A stretch of DNA of 64,000 bases from JAZGGS01 sp963764825 (GCA_963764825.1 CAVXUA010000007.1:62001-126000), one strand, 5' to 3'. Positions 34,940 to 43,696 are shown, counted from the stretch's first letter. Numbers and translations: made by a program. The notes: generated from the letters alone by a model not told the origin.

Positions 34940-35281
34940 ATGAGAATTGCAATAGCCTGTAATAGTAAAAAAAATACAGCATACCAACTCGGCACCGCTA
35001 CGGGATTTGTGATATTTGATGTTGTCAAGGGAAAGATTAAAAACTGGTTCTATCGTCCTCTTTATAATCCAATATATTGGCAGCCATCAAAAAAAAATCG
35101 TAAAAGCATTGGAATTCGCGAAGCAATTTTAAGGGCACTAAATGGCTGCAATACAATAATTTCATTTGGTATCGAGCCTAACCTATTTAGGAAATTGTAC
35201 AAAGCAGGAATTGAAGTATTTCAAACAAACGAAACTGATGTAAGAAATGCGGTTGAGTTATACGTTGAAAGCAAAAAATAG
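34940..35281 (+). CDS. FeMo-co domain protein
   Basis: The 113-residue protein keeps the outline of the domain: MRIAIACNSKKNTAYQLGTATGFVIFDV at the start, a basic insertion (QPSKKNRKSIG), CNTIISFGIEPNLFRKLYKAG in the core, and IEVFQTNETDVRNAVELYV at the end. Residues that bind a cluster cannot be assigned. A ribosome site (GGAAGGAATGG) precedes the ATG. It lies between the zinc-ribbon genes and the canonical family member at 35364. Confidence 0.75.
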   Translation: MRIAIACNSKKNTAYQLGTATGFVIFDVVKGKIKNWFYRPLYNPIYWQPSKKNRKSIGIREAILRALNGCNTIISFGIEPNLFRKLYKAGIEVFQTNETDVRNAVELYVESKK

Positions 35282-35363
35282 TTTTATTACTAAAGGCTGC
35301 AAGTTCTATAAATAAAGTATTGATCTAAGGATATAAAAAAGAGCCTAATGAAAGGAGAATGAG

Positions 35364-35738
35364 ATGAAAATTGCAATAGCATCCGATGACGAAATAAAAA
35401 TTGCGCCACATTTTGGACGAACAAACGGATTCGTAATTGTTGATCTTGAAAATGGAAGGATAACGAACCGGGAATATAGAAAAAATGAATTCACTGGTCA
35501 CAGGAGAGGAATTAAAGGTAGTGAGCACGAACCTGGCAGACACGGTCCAATACTAACCGCGCTGAAAGATTGTAATATAATAATATCACACGGAATGGGG
35601 AAACGATTATTAAGCGATATAAAAGTTGCAGGATTGGAGCCTTATCTTACTGAAGAAGAATACGTGGCAAAAGCAATCAATTTATTCGTTGCTGGTGAGC
35701 TGGATAATAATCCGGAATTGGTATGTGATCATAATTAA
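35364..35738 (+). CDS. Dinitrogenase FeMo-co domain protein, canonical member
   Basis: The 124-residue protein is the most typical of the group: MKIAIASDDEIKIAPHFGRTNGFVIVDL, the HEPGRHGPILTALKDCNIIISHGMG core with His and Cys near the expected cofactor pocket, and LEPYLTEEEYVAKAINLFVAG. The C-terminus VCDHN adds Cys and His. A strong ribosome site AAAGGAG lies before the ATG. By family knowledge such proteins hold or deliver Mo/Fe-S or Mo/Cu-S clusters; no nitrogenase genes are present in the window. Confidence 0.88.
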   Translation: MKIAIASDDEIKIAPHFGRTNGFVIVDLENGRITNREYRKNEFTGHRRGIKGSEHEPGRHGPILTALKDCNIIISHGMGKRLLSDIKVAGLEPYLTEEEYVAKAINLFVAGELDNNPELVCDHN

Positions 35739-35766
35739 CTAATTGTTCTAGTGAAAGGAATTTGAA

Positions 35767-36120
35767 ATGAAAATAGCAGTAGACTCAAATGATGGTATTA
35801 ATATCGCAGCACCATTTAATGTACTAAAGAATTTTATGGTTTTCGAAGTAGGAGGAAAAAATGATCCTTTAAATTTTTGTGCTCCTCGTGTTCAATCAAA
35901 TAATAAAAATAAGTTGAAGCATATAAGAAATATTAGTAAAACTGCTAATATCGAAAGTGAGTTGAGTGACTGCACAACAGTTATTTCCCATTGTTTGAAC
36001 AGACCACTTTTAAATAATCTGCGAAGATCTGGAGTTGATGTATTTATTACGTATCAAAGCCGGATCGATGATGCGTTTAACCAATACATAAAAGATAAAA
36101 GAATTCATGAATTCCATTAA
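35767..36120 (+). CDS. FeMo-co domain protein, divergent member
   Basis: The 117-residue protein begins MKIAVDSNDGINIAAPFNVLKNFMVFEV and ends SGVDVFITYQSRIDDAFNQYI, matching both ends of the domain. The middle is shorter and more charged than in the canonical copy (NNKNKLKHIRNISK), with CTTVISHCLNRPLLNNLRR as the core. It starts 28 bp after the canonical gene, with AAAGGAA before the ATG, and is followed 12 bp later by the radical SAM gene. Confidence 0.75.
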   Translation: MKIAVDSNDGINIAAPFNVLKNFMVFEVGGKNDPLNFCAPRVQSNNKNKLKHIRNISKTANIESELSDCTTVISHCLNRPLLNNLRRSGVDVFITYQSRIDDAFNQYIKDKRIHEFH

Positions 36121-36132
36121 GAGGATTAAGTT

Positions 36133-37074
36133 ATGAAAATCTTTGGACCTATACCGTCACGCCGTTTGGGGCAGAGTTTGGGCATTAATAACATCCCACC
36201 GAAAACTTGCAGTTATTCCTGTGTTTATTGCCAGGTTGGAAGAACTTCTAGGATGTTGGCAGAGAGGCGGGAATTTTATAAACCGGAAGAAATTCTTAGT
36301 GACGTTGCCGAAAGAATAATAAATATTAGAAAAGCAAACGAGACTATTGACTATATAACTTTTGTCCCTGATGGTGAACCAACTCTGGATTTAAACCTTG
36401 GACAAATGATAGAGATGTTAAAATCTTACAAAATTAAGATTGCCGTAATTACGAATGGCTCTCTTTTGTGGAAAGAAGATGTTCAGGAAGATTTATTTAA
36501 AGCAGACCTTGTTTCGATAAAAATTGATACGGTCTTAGAAAGTGTGTGGCACAAAATCAATCGACCACAACACACATTAACTTTAAGTAAAATTATTGAA
36601 GGCATTGAAAAATTTTCCCAGCATTTTAAGGGTAATCTACTTACAGAGACTATGCTGGTAAAAGGTATTAATGATTTTGAAGAATCGTTAAAAGACACCT
36701 CTTCATTAGTTAGCTGGCTTGATCCAACTAAAGCTTACTTACTTATTCCTACAAGACCCCCAGCTGAAAATTGGGTTAGACCACCCGCTAACGAAGTAAT
36801 TAACAAAGCTTTTCAAATATTTAATGAACGATTAAACAAAGTGGAGTTAATAACTGGATATGAAGGTAATGATTTTGTTTACACTGACAATTTTGAAGAT
36901 GAGCTACTAAGTACTTTATCAGTTCATCCTATGCGGGAAGATGCAATTCAATCCTTTATAACTAAGAGCATCACAGGATGGTCCGTTCTTCAAAGGCTTT
37001 TACAAGAGAAGAAACTTGTTGAAGTAGAATATGCAGGAAATAAATTCTATCAGAAAAATTTTGCTTATGAATAA
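36133..37074 (+). CDS. Radical SAM protein (COG0731-like)
   Basis: The 313-residue protein has the radical SAM cluster motif CSYSCVYC (CxxxCxxC) near residue 27 and a GEPT-like VPDGEPTLDL segment. A TIM-barrel-like run follows (IAVITNGSLL, LVSIKIDTVLESVW, LLTETMLVKGIND), and a C-terminal winged-helix-like tail (GWSVLQRLLQEKKLVEVEYAG). The start MKIFGPIPSRRLGQSLGIN is typical of the COG0731 group, whose members sit in many redox clusters and are mostly uncharacterised. Its location 12 bp after a FeMo-co gene suggests a role in building or inserting a cofactor, by analogy with NifB; this is inference. Confidence 0.85.
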   Translation: MKIFGPIPSRRLGQSLGINNIPPKTCSYSCVYCQVGRTSRMLAERREFYKPEEILSDVAERIINIRKANETIDYITFVPDGEPTLDLNLGQMIEMLKSYKIKIAVITNGSLLWKEDVQEDLFKADLVSIKIDTVLESVWHKINRPQHTLTLSKIIEGIEKFSQHFKGNLLTETMLVKGINDFEESLKDTSSLVSWLDPTKAYLLIPTRPPAENWVRPPANEVINKAFQIFNERLNKVELITGYEGNDFVYTDNFEDELLSTLSVHPMREDAIQSFITKSITGWSVLQRLLQEKKLVEVEYAGNKFYQKNFAYE

Positions 37075-37101
37075 TCACAATATTTTAAAAGGAGATTAAC
37101 A

Positions 37102-37359
37102 ATGGCACTAATTATAACAGAAGATTGTATTGTTTGCGGAGCCTGCGAGACCGAATGTCCGAATAATGCAATAACTGCTGGTAAATTAGTTTATGAAATA
37201 AATCCAATCTTATGTACTGAGTGTGTTGGATACTATGATGAACCGCAATGTGTATCGGTTTGTCCCGTAGACTGTGTGGTTCAGAATCCTGCTCATATAG
37301 AATCGAAAGAGGAGCTTCTTGAAAAAAGGGAGCTAATTAATGCGAACAATATTCTTTAA
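37102..37359 (+). CDS. 2[4Fe-4S] ferredoxin (YfhL-like)
   Basis: The 85-residue protein has two cluster motifs, CIVCGACETECP and CTECVGYYDEPQCVSVCPVDC. The second has the longer spacing typical of YfhL/alvin-type ferredoxins. A ribosome site AAAGGAG lies upstream of the ATG. It is a small cytoplasmic electron carrier and follows the radical SAM gene by 27 bp, so it is a natural electron donor to that enzyme. Confidence 0.9.
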   Translation: MALIITEDCIVCGACETECPNNAITAGKLVYEINPILCTECVGYYDEPQCVSVCPVDCVVQNPAHIESKEELLEKRELINANNIL

Positions 37360-37392
37360 CAAATTCAATCAATCAAGTTTAGGAGGCACATT

Positions 37393-37872
37393 ATGAAAAA
37401 ATTTAATATCGAAGAGAAGGAAATATTTTCACTATTAACGTCAAAACAAATTGCTGAGATCAGTGACGTTGCTGTTATTAAGGATTTTGAAGAAGGTCAT
37501 ATTATATATGACCAGAAAGAACTTGCAAGAAATATATACATTTTATTGGAAGGGGAAGTTTCTCTAAGTGTTCCCGGCAAAAAAGATATAAATGTTGAAA
37601 ATTTCTCATTAGAAATTGAGAAGATCGCACATCACGGAGAACTATTTGGAACCAATCTACTATTTGGTGTAAAAAGATATATGACCAGATCACGAGTAGC
37701 AAAACCATCAAAGGTGATGATCCTTGATGCGGAAAAGTTTCTGCGCATAATAAAAGAAAATAAAAGTGAATTTGTGATTATGTCATATCTGGCAAAAGTA
37801 TATTTTCAGCGATACATTAATGCAATGCAGGAACTTGAAGAATCCCCCGAACAACTCAGTTCGTGGTGGTAA
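37393..37872 (+). CDS. Cyclic-nucleotide-binding (Crp-like) domain protein
   Basis: The 159-residue protein has a cNMP-binding beta-roll: IYDQKELARNIYILLEGEVSLS and AHHGELFGTNLLFGVKRYMTRSRVAKPSKVMILDAEKFL. It lacks the C-terminal helix-turn-helix of Crp/Fnr regulators and ends with a short helix. It is therefore a sensing or scaffold module rather than a DNA-binding regulator. The ribosome site AGGAGG is strong. It closes the FeMo-co operon before the truncated CGGC copy. Confidence 0.8.
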   Translation: MKKFNIEEKEIFSLLTSKQIAEISDVAVIKDFEEGHIIYDQKELARNIYILLEGEVSLSVPGKKDINVENFSLEIEKIAHHGELFGTNLLFGVKRYMTRSRVAKPSKVMILDAEKFLRIIKENKSEFVIMSYLAKVYFQRYINAMQELEESPEQLSSWW

Positions 37873-37908
37873 TTGCTAAGTCTTTTTCAATAACTAAAGA
37901 GGTTATCA

Positions 37909-38051
37909 TGTCCAAGATTGCTATCCTTTATTGTAAACGAATACAAGATCATTCCTGTATTGCCTGCGCAAAATGCTACAAAGGAATGGCTGAAAAGAAT
38001 GGAAAGTTTGCAGAGTATGATGAAATAGAACTGGTTGCTATGACTGATTGA
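37909..38051 (+). pseudogene. Truncated CGGC-domain copy (5' half only)
   Basis: The 47 residues starting MSKIAILYCKR are almost identical to the first 47 of the CGGC protein at 2918-3274 (minus). Identity ends at GTTGCTATGACTGATTG, just before the codons of the CGDC signature, and the sequence then runs into unrelated DNA with a TGA. It lacks the signature and the whole C-terminal half, so it is a recombination breakpoint or partial duplication, not a working protein. It lies about 140 bp from a tRNA-like fragment. Confidence 0.8.
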
Positions 38052-38189
38052 AGATCTGGTATGATTTGATGATTAAGTTTCTTTGCAGAGATCGTATTTA
38101 AAAGAATTAGGATTGTGTAATGGAGACTTTTGGGAGAGGTGAGCAAAATAAGCTGTGTTTTTGGGCTAAAATCAAACTATATTGGGATG

Positions 38190-38248
38190 CGCGGAGAATC
38201 CCTGACTCTCCGCAAAATCCCTTTATTTACAATAACTTAGGGGTTTTT
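38190..38248 (+). pseudogene. Possible tRNA-Ser 3' fragment followed by a terminator
   Basis: GAATCCCTGACTCTCCGC (38195-38212) matches the 3' end expected of a tRNA-Ser: end of T-loop, CCCTG T-stem, ACTCTCC acceptor and G73. No 5' part is present. A hairpin CCCTTTATTTACAATAACTTAGGGG with a T-tract follows (38218-38248). The alternative is that the segment is just a local inverted repeat, because GCGGAGA and TCTCCGC flank it. If it is a tRNA scar, its orientation puts the inserted DNA on its left. Confidence 0.35.
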
Positions 38249-38348
38249 CTCACATATTTCACACGATAAACACTTCTGAATTCTCACTTTTATCTAACTA
38301 TTTTGATGGTGTTGAAAAGTAAACACCTAATAAAAACTTATACTATCC

Positions 38349-38383
38349 AACCCCTGCTTAATAACTAGGCGGGGGTTTTTATT
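38349..38383 (+). terminator. Intrinsic terminator hairpin
   Basis: CCCCTGCTTAATAACTAGGCGGGGG forms a stem with one wobble pair, followed by TTTTTATTATG. It is a member of the repeated terminator family (46668, 50516). About 300 bp separate it from the truncated CGGC copy, and no gene lies between, so the gene it once served may be lost. Confidence 0.65.
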
Positions 38384-38691
38384 ATGTTGCCAATCGTTAT
38401 GGGGTAAAGCTGTCGTATGGCTTGAATAGGAGTAGTGTGCACGTGAATTGTATTGTGGATATAGTTGTTTTGAAATTAACTTGCGAACAAAAAAATTTCA
38501 ATAACAAATACTGGAATTTTACCGTTGTTGCTTTTCTTCAATAACAATCCATATTAAACTTATTCATCAAGGCTCAGTTTCAAAAATCATAAATAAAATA
38601 TAACACACAAAATTCTATCTACAGAAAGAGTTTTTGATTGCAACATTAAATTTGTACAACTTGGGTATGATAAATATTTATTAACATTTAA

Positions 38692-39234
38692 GATGGTGAT
38701 GCATCGGCATTTAGAAATCTAGTTGATGAATTCCGGGAAAAGGTGCGTAATACCTGTTATCGTTTTGTGAGAAATGTTGAAGATGCAGATGATATCGCGC
38801 AGGAAGTATTTATCCAGGTGTTTGAGTCAATTCCACATTTTAGGGAAGAAGCACAAATATCAACATGGGTTTACCGCATCGCTGTAAATAAATCGCTAGA
38901 TTTTATTAGAAGTAAAAATCGTAAAAAAAGATTTGCTTACTTGACCTCTCTATTTAAATCCGGTGAAGATGAAGAAATAATTGAAATCCCCTCTTATGAT
39001 TCACCTGATAAAGAATTAGATGACAAAGAAAGAAAAGAAGTGCTTGATTTTGCCCTTCAAAAGCTTCCGGACAATCAAAAAACAGCTATAGTTTTAAGCA
39101 AATATGAAGGATTTAGCAATAATGAAATTGCAAAAATAATGGATTTGTCGTTATCCGCAGTTGAAGCTTTGATGTATCGGGCAAAAAAGAATTTACATAA
39201 GGAATTATATAATTATTTTGAAAAAAATAAATAA
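38692..39234 (+). CDS. ECF-type RNA polymerase sigma factor (5' end disturbed)
   Basis: The protein has sigma region 2 (VRNVEDADDIAQEVFIQVFE and STWVYRIAVNKSLDFIR) and region 4 (LPDNQKTAIVLSKYEGFSNNEIAKIMDLSLSAVEALMYRAKKNL), the two regions of ECF sigma factors. Conserved coding starts at GDASAFRNLVDEF near 38692, but a TAA precedes it and no ATG is in frame; the GTG at 38743 would lose part of region 2. An upstream frameshift is likely. It heads a group with a small membrane protein, a metal-sensor-like protein and MacAB-type efflux, as in CnrYXH-like systems. Confidence 0.82.
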   Translation, partial: DGDASAFRNLVDEFREKVRNTCYRFVRNVEDADDIAQEVFIQVFESIPHFREEAQISTWVYRIAVNKSLDFIRSKNRKKRFAYLTSLFKSGEDEEIIEIPSYDSPDKELDDKERKEVLDFALQKLPDNQKTAIVLSKYEGFSNNEIAKIMDLSLSAVEALMYRAKKNLHKELYNYFEKNK

Positions 39235-39236
39235 GT

Positions 39237-39268
39237 GCACAAGTTTTTTAATATAAACAGCGTCTTAA
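39237..39268 (+). promoter_or_regulatory. Candidate ECF-sigma promoter 1
   Basis: GCACAAGTTTTTT is followed after about ten bases by CGTCTTAA. The same pair of boxes at the same spacing lies at 40272-40302 and 43779-43808, always shortly before a gene of this cluster. The CGTC -10 box is a common ECF pattern. Confidence 0.55.
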
Positions 39269-39273
39269 ATATT

Positions 39274-39583
39274 ATGGATAGCCAAATGGACAAAAAAGAA
39301 AAAATAGAAGAAGAGATTAGGAAAACATTAGACAGTTTTTGATCAAAAAGAATCGCTACCACCAAATCCTTATTTCTATACGCGCGTGCAACAAAGAATT
39401 AAAGAACATTCAGGTAAGTAATTCTACGATGTATGGGATTTTTAAAACCTGCGTTATTAACAATCTTGTTACTCTTAAATGTGGGCACTTTTATTTGGTA
39501 TTTTAATAGTCAACGAAGATTATACCTCAACTAAGAATCAGAAAGGAATTAATAGAAATTCTTTCCAGCGATTTGAATCTTAA
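39274..39583 (+). CDS. Small membrane protein beside the ECF sigma factor, possible anti-sigma (frameshifted)
   Basis: The frame opens at ATG 39274 (or 39286) with MDKKEKIEEEIRKTLDSF. After a slip near 39340 it continues DQKESLPPNPYFYTRVQQRIKEH, breaks again near 39420, and gives a membrane helix (LKPALLTILLLLNVGTFIWYF) and a short tail to about 39583. A short cytoplasmic N-terminus plus one helix directly behind an ECF sigma gene is the shape of an anti-sigma factor, but no zinc-binding motif is visible. Assignment rests mostly on position. Confidence 0.45.
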
Positions 39584-39625
39584 CACCAATAAAAATAATA
39601 TATTATTAGCAGAATAGGAGAACCT

Positions 39626-40172
39626 ATGGAATATTTAAACAAAAGCGTTATTTGGTATTATTAGTAGTTCTTCTTATCATTATCAATTTAGCAACTCTGC
39701 TAATGATCTGGTTAAATAAACCGACACATCCCTTAATGGATCGAAAACACCTGGGGCCTGAGCAGGAAACTGCCCACATTCAGAAGCTTTTAAAAGATGA
39801 GCTGGGCTTTGATGAAACACAAACCAAACAGTATTTAAAGATGCAAGCTGAGCAACGAGAAAAAGTTTTGCAGTTGCAGAATGAAATTCGGCAAATTAAA
39901 AAAGCAAATGTTTGATGAGGTATTAAAGGATATTCCAAAACCGACTCTTTCTGATTCTTTATTAAAATTATCACAGGATAAAATGGTTGAACTTGAAGAA
40001 CTGACCTTCCAATATCTTTTAGATCTGAAAAAATTGTGCAAACCGGAGCAGCAGGATAAACTCAAATTACTCATTGATGAATTTTTTCAGTCAGAATTCA
40101 CCGCATAGAATGAGTAATGATAGACCTCCTCCTCCGCCTCCTGGTGATAAACCTCCACCACATAGAAATTGA
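39626..40172 (+). CDS. Periplasmic heavy-metal-sensor/Spy-like protein (frameshifted)
   Basis: ATG 39626 with ribosome site AGGAG opens a membrane anchor (YLVLLVVLLIIINLATLLMIW). A helical periplasmic domain follows (LLKDELGFDETQTKQYLKM, then LQNEIRQIKKQMFDEVLKD), as in the CnrX/Spy/CpxP group. The end is proline-rich (RPPPPPPGDKPPPHRN). Breaks occur near 39645, 39905 and 40100. In CnrYXH systems such a protein senses metal and controls the anti-sigma factor; the same role is plausible here because it follows the sigma and anti-sigma-like genes. Confidence 0.6.
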
Positions 40173-40189
40173 TCTCTCTTTAACTAGCA

Positions 40190-40226
40190 TTAGCCCTTTA
40201 TTATAAATGAATAAAGGGTTTTTACG
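40190..40226 (+). terminator. Intrinsic terminator
   Basis: AGCCCTTTATTATAAATGAATAAAGGG forms a nine-base stem followed by TTTTTACG. It closes the sigma factor/sensor group before the efflux genes. Confidence 0.7.
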
Positions 40227-40271
40227 TTTCATCAAGATCATTTTTACAAATTATAAAAATATATTATTCCA

Positions 40272-40302
40272 GCACAAGTTATTTCTAAAGCTGACGTCTT
40301 AA
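40272..40302 (+). promoter_or_regulatory. Candidate ECF-sigma promoter 2 (efflux operon)
   Basis: GCACAAGTTATTT and CGTCTTAAAT have the same boxes and nearly the same spacing as the sites at 39237 and 43779. The efflux adaptor starts at 40354, leaving a leader of about 50 bases. Confidence 0.6.
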
Positions 40303-40353
40303 ATTATAGAACAAAGAAATAATTATGCAAATCATAGATAAAAAAGTAATGAT

Positions 40354-41627
40354 ATGAAAAATCTAAACCTAAAAAGAAAAATGATAATCGCAGCGATAAT
40401 TCTTATAATTATCGCAAGTGCTGTATTTGTAATTAGTGCAAACGGAAAAGTTGAATATGTTTTTGAAACCGTTACGGTTAAAAAGGATCAATAAGTATTC
40501 CGTAACTGCAACAGGAACATTAGAAGCGGCAAACCGGTAACGGTCGTGGACACAAGTATCGGGTGTGATAGAAAAGTTATATGTTGATTTTAATCAAACG
40601 TTCAAACAGGACAATTAATAGCTGAACTTGCCAAGTCTACTTTGCAATCAAATTTAGAAAATGCCGAAGCTGATCTGTCGAACGCTGAAGCAGAATTTGA
40701 ATATCAGGAATCAGTCTTTGAAATAAATAAGAAACTTTTTGAAAAAGATATGATCTCAGAAAGTGATTATAATTTAAGTAAATACAATTATAAAAAAAGT
40801 GAAGGTGCACTCAAATCAGCAAAGCAAATTTAAATAAAGCACAACAAAATTTGAGTTATGCAAATATATATTCTCCTATTGATGGTATTGTTACAAATAG
40901 AGCCGTTGAAGAAGGGCAAACTGTTACGTCAAGTATGAGCACTCCGGAACTTTTCACTATTGTAAATGATCTTACTGAAATGCAGGTTGAAGCTGATGTT
41001 GATGAAGCGGATATTGGATTAGTAACAGAAGGACAAAGAGTAGAATTTACAGTTGATGCATTTCCGGATGAAACATTTTCTGGTAAAGTCACTCAGGTTA
41101 GGTTGAAGCCTATAGAGTCTTCTAATGTTATAACTTATACTGTAATTGTAACAGTTGCTAATCCAGATTTGAAATTAAAACCGGGGATGACAGCAAGCAT
41201 AACTGACTATGTACAGGAAGTAAACGATGTTCTTGTTTTATCCGGAAAAGCAATTCGTTTTACACCTGATAGAGAAATAATGATGGATTATTTTGACACT
41301 CTTCCGGAAAGTGAAAGACCGCAACCTAAAATGGAACCAAAGCCAGAAGATAAAGAAGATGTTAATGATGAAGGAAATAAAAAAGAATTGTCAGAAAACA
41401 TGAAAAGAGTATGGATTAAAAATGGGGATATGATTAAACCGATGATGGTTGAAACCGGAATGACAGATGGTACAAATTTAGAAATCTTATCCGGGCTCAA
41501 TGAAGGTGATGAAATAGTTATGTCTATGGAAATTGGAACTAGTTCCTCAGTTGAAAATGAAAATGATGAAGAAACACAAAAAAGTCCTTTTGTTCAAGAG
41601 CGACCAGGCGGTGGTCCGGGAAGATAA
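40354..41627 (+). CDS. MacA-like efflux adaptor protein (several frameshifts)
   Basis: After a membrane anchor (IIAAIILIIIASAVFVISA) the frames give the adaptor layout: VTATGTLEA, a coiled-coil hairpin (LENAEADLSNAEAEFEYQES), the lipoyl half IYSPIDGIVTNRAVEEGQTV, a beta-barrel (VEFTVDAFPDETFSGKVTQV), and NPDLKLKPGMTASITDYV. An acidic insertion (PKPEDKEDVNDEGNKKEL) precedes the last domain. Breaks lie near 40490, 40540, 40610 and 40820; the remaining 800 bases are open. It ends GRPGGGPGR-like and is followed 2 bp later by the ATPase gene, the standard macAB order. Confidence 0.78.
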
Positions 41628-41629
41628 AA

Positions 41630-42408
41630 ATGAAATCAAACAGTATTATAGAATTAAAGAACCTTAGCAAAAATTATACGGTTGGCACTGATATCGTAAA
41701 AGCTTTGCGAGATGTTAACCTTACAATTGAAGCTGGCGAATTCGTAGCAATTATGGGCGCCAGTGGATCTGGCAAATCAACACTACTAAATATTTTAGGG
41801 TGTTTAGAGAAACCCACTGGTGGCGAATATTGGCTTGATGGAACAAATGTTAATTCATTGAAACGAAATCAACTTGCTAATATCCGTAATACAAAAATTG
41901 GGTTCGTTTTTCAGTCTTATAATCTTTTGCCGAAAACAACTGCACTAGAAAATGTAGAATTACCATTGCTTTATAATTCTGATGTTAGCAATAAACTTAG
42001 TAGAGAAAAAGCAGAAAATGCACTAGAAGCTGTTGGGTTAGCTGATAGAATGAAACATCTTTCCAATCAAATGTCTGGTGGACAACAGCAGCGTGTAGCA
42101 ATAGCTCGTTCTTTAGTAAATGATCCGGTGATAATTTTAGCCGATGAAGCAACCGGAAATTTGGATACCAAAACTTCTTATGGGATTATGAGTTTATTCC
42201 AAGAATTAATGAAAATGGAATAACAATCGGGTTTGTAACTCATGAACCTGATATAGCCGGGTTTACAAAGAGAAATATTGTTTTCCGTGATGGAAGGTTA
42301 ATTAAAGATAATGTTGTTAAAAATATATCCAGTGCTCAATTAGCACTTGAACAATTAAAAGAAGAAGAAATTTTACAGGAGAAATTAGAATTAGCTTATG
42401 CCGGGTAA
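41630..42408 (+). CDS. MacB-like ABC transporter ATP-binding protein (one frameshift)
   Basis: The protein shows Walker A GASGSGKST, the Q-loop FVFQSYNLLP, the ABC signature SGGQQQRVAIARSL, Walker B VIILADEATGNLD, and the H-loop VTHEPDIAGF. The H-loop lies in a second frame after a one-base break near 42217. With the LolD/MacB-type start IIELKNLSKNYTVGTDIVKAL it powers export together with the permease that follows. It ends LAYAG at 42408. Confidence 0.85.
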
Positions 42409-42425
42409 ACTATTCGTCATATTAA

Positions 42426-42449
42426 GCCTGCCTTGCCGGCAGGCAGGCA
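42426..42449. repeat. Short GC-rich palindrome (REP-like)
   Basis: GCCTGCC-TTGC-CGGCAGGCAGGC is a strong hairpin in AT-rich DNA, placed between the ATPase and permease genes. Repeats of this GCAGGCAGGC kind are scattered in many Bacteroidota-type genomes. It could stabilise or end part of the operon transcript. Confidence 0.5.
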
Positions 42450-42494
42450 TAGTCAAATATCTAAACATTAACAAATCAGGTAGATAAATAACAC

Positions 42495-43696
42495 ATTAAA
42501 TTTAATCAAAGTGCTATATCAGCAATTAAGAGAAATAAAACCCGTTCGTTCCTAACAATGCTGGGTATAATAATCGGAGTTACGTCTGTAATTGCAATGC
42601 TTGCGATTGGGGAAGGTTCAAATGCCAGCATCAAAGAGCAAATTGCAACGATGGGTACAAACCTTATTCACATCCAACCTGCCAGTAGAAACAGGGGTGG
42701 TGTTCAGCAAGGTAGAGAAATGTCGCAAACTCTTAGCGTAGCTGATGCTGATTATATAAGAGAAAACTGTGATAAAATTGAGGCAATCTCTCCGGAAGAT
42801 GATGGTTCTGGTCGGGTAATTTTTGGCTCAAACAACTGGCCAACCCAAATATTTAGTGGAAACGAAAATTACAGTTATATAAAAAAGTATGAAGTTGCCA
42901 ACGGTCGAATATTCACTTCTGAGGAAATCAAAAGTCCGCAAAGGTTGTTTACTGGACGAATGTAATTGATAATCTGTTTGAAGATGGTGTTGATCCAGTT
43001 GGCAGACTGTAGATTGAATATAAAACCATTTAAAGTAATTGGTATTTTGGAGGAAAAAGGCGATAACACATTTGGGCAGGACCAGGATGATATTATACTG
43101 GCGCCTTATACAACAATTATGAAACGAATAACACGCCAAACTTATCTGCGTGCAATAGTTATGTTTGCATTTTCGAAGATAAATTGATGATGGAGCGCTC
43201 AGATAGAAGAAGCAATGAGAATTTCACAATTTGAAAGATGCCGATGAAAATGATTTTGAAATTAGAACACAACAAGAGTTAATAAGTACATTCGGATCTA
43301 TTTCAGAAATGATGCTTGTGCTGCTTGGATCCATCGCAGCAATATCCTTGATCGTAGGCGGCATAGGCGTCATGAATATCATGTATGTTTCCGTAACAGA
43401 ACGGACACGAGAGATAGGTTTTCGATTAGCAATTGGTGGTAAAGGCAAGGATATCTTAATACAGTTTCTTCTCGAAGCCATTTTACTTAGTGTTATCGGA
43501 GGTATTATTGGAGTAGGGCTTGGCATCTTTGCTTCAAATACCGTTGAAAATATAATGGGCTGGCCCATACTAATTACAAGCGATGCTATACTCTTATCTT
43601 TTCTTTTCTGCTCTTTTATTGGTGTGTTTTTCGGTTTTTATACAGCACGGAAAGCAGCAGCTCATGGATCCAATAGAAGCTCTCAGGCACGAATAA
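42495..43696 (+). CDS. MacB-like ABC transporter permease (several frameshifts)
   Basis: The N-terminus FNQSAISAIKRNKTRSFLTM and the following helix (LGIIIGVTSVIAMLAIGEGS) are those of FtsX/MacB permeases. A periplasmic domain and three C-terminal helices follow (LLGSIAAISLIVGGIGVMNIM, LEAILLSVIGGIIGVGLGI, ILLSFLFCSFIGVFFGF). The canonical MacB end LMDPIEALRHE lies at 43664-43696 in a shifted frame, so the longer tail in the open frame is wrong. Breaks occur near 42950, 43010, 43180, 43240 and 43660. The start is uncertain; ATT at 42495 or an upstream slip. Confidence 0.72.

Noticed and set aside
3374..36120. A nitrogenase cofactor cluster
   Set aside because: The FeMo-co-domain proteins alone do not indicate nitrogen fixation; no nifHDK, nifE, nifN or nifB is present in the window.
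37909..38051. A working small CGGC protein
   Set aside because: It stops before the signature Cys loop and the match to the full gene ends abruptly, so it is a truncated copy.
38636..38680. TGCAAC and GTACAAC boxes before the ECF sigma gene as an activator or ECF promoter
   Set aside because: The boxes are neither an inverted repeat of the regulon type nor at the spacing of the three CGTCTTAA promoters, so evidence is too thin.
42426..42449. CRISPR repeat or transposon end
   Set aside because: Only one copy of this palindrome lies here; no array of equally spaced repeats or transposase exists anywhere in the window.
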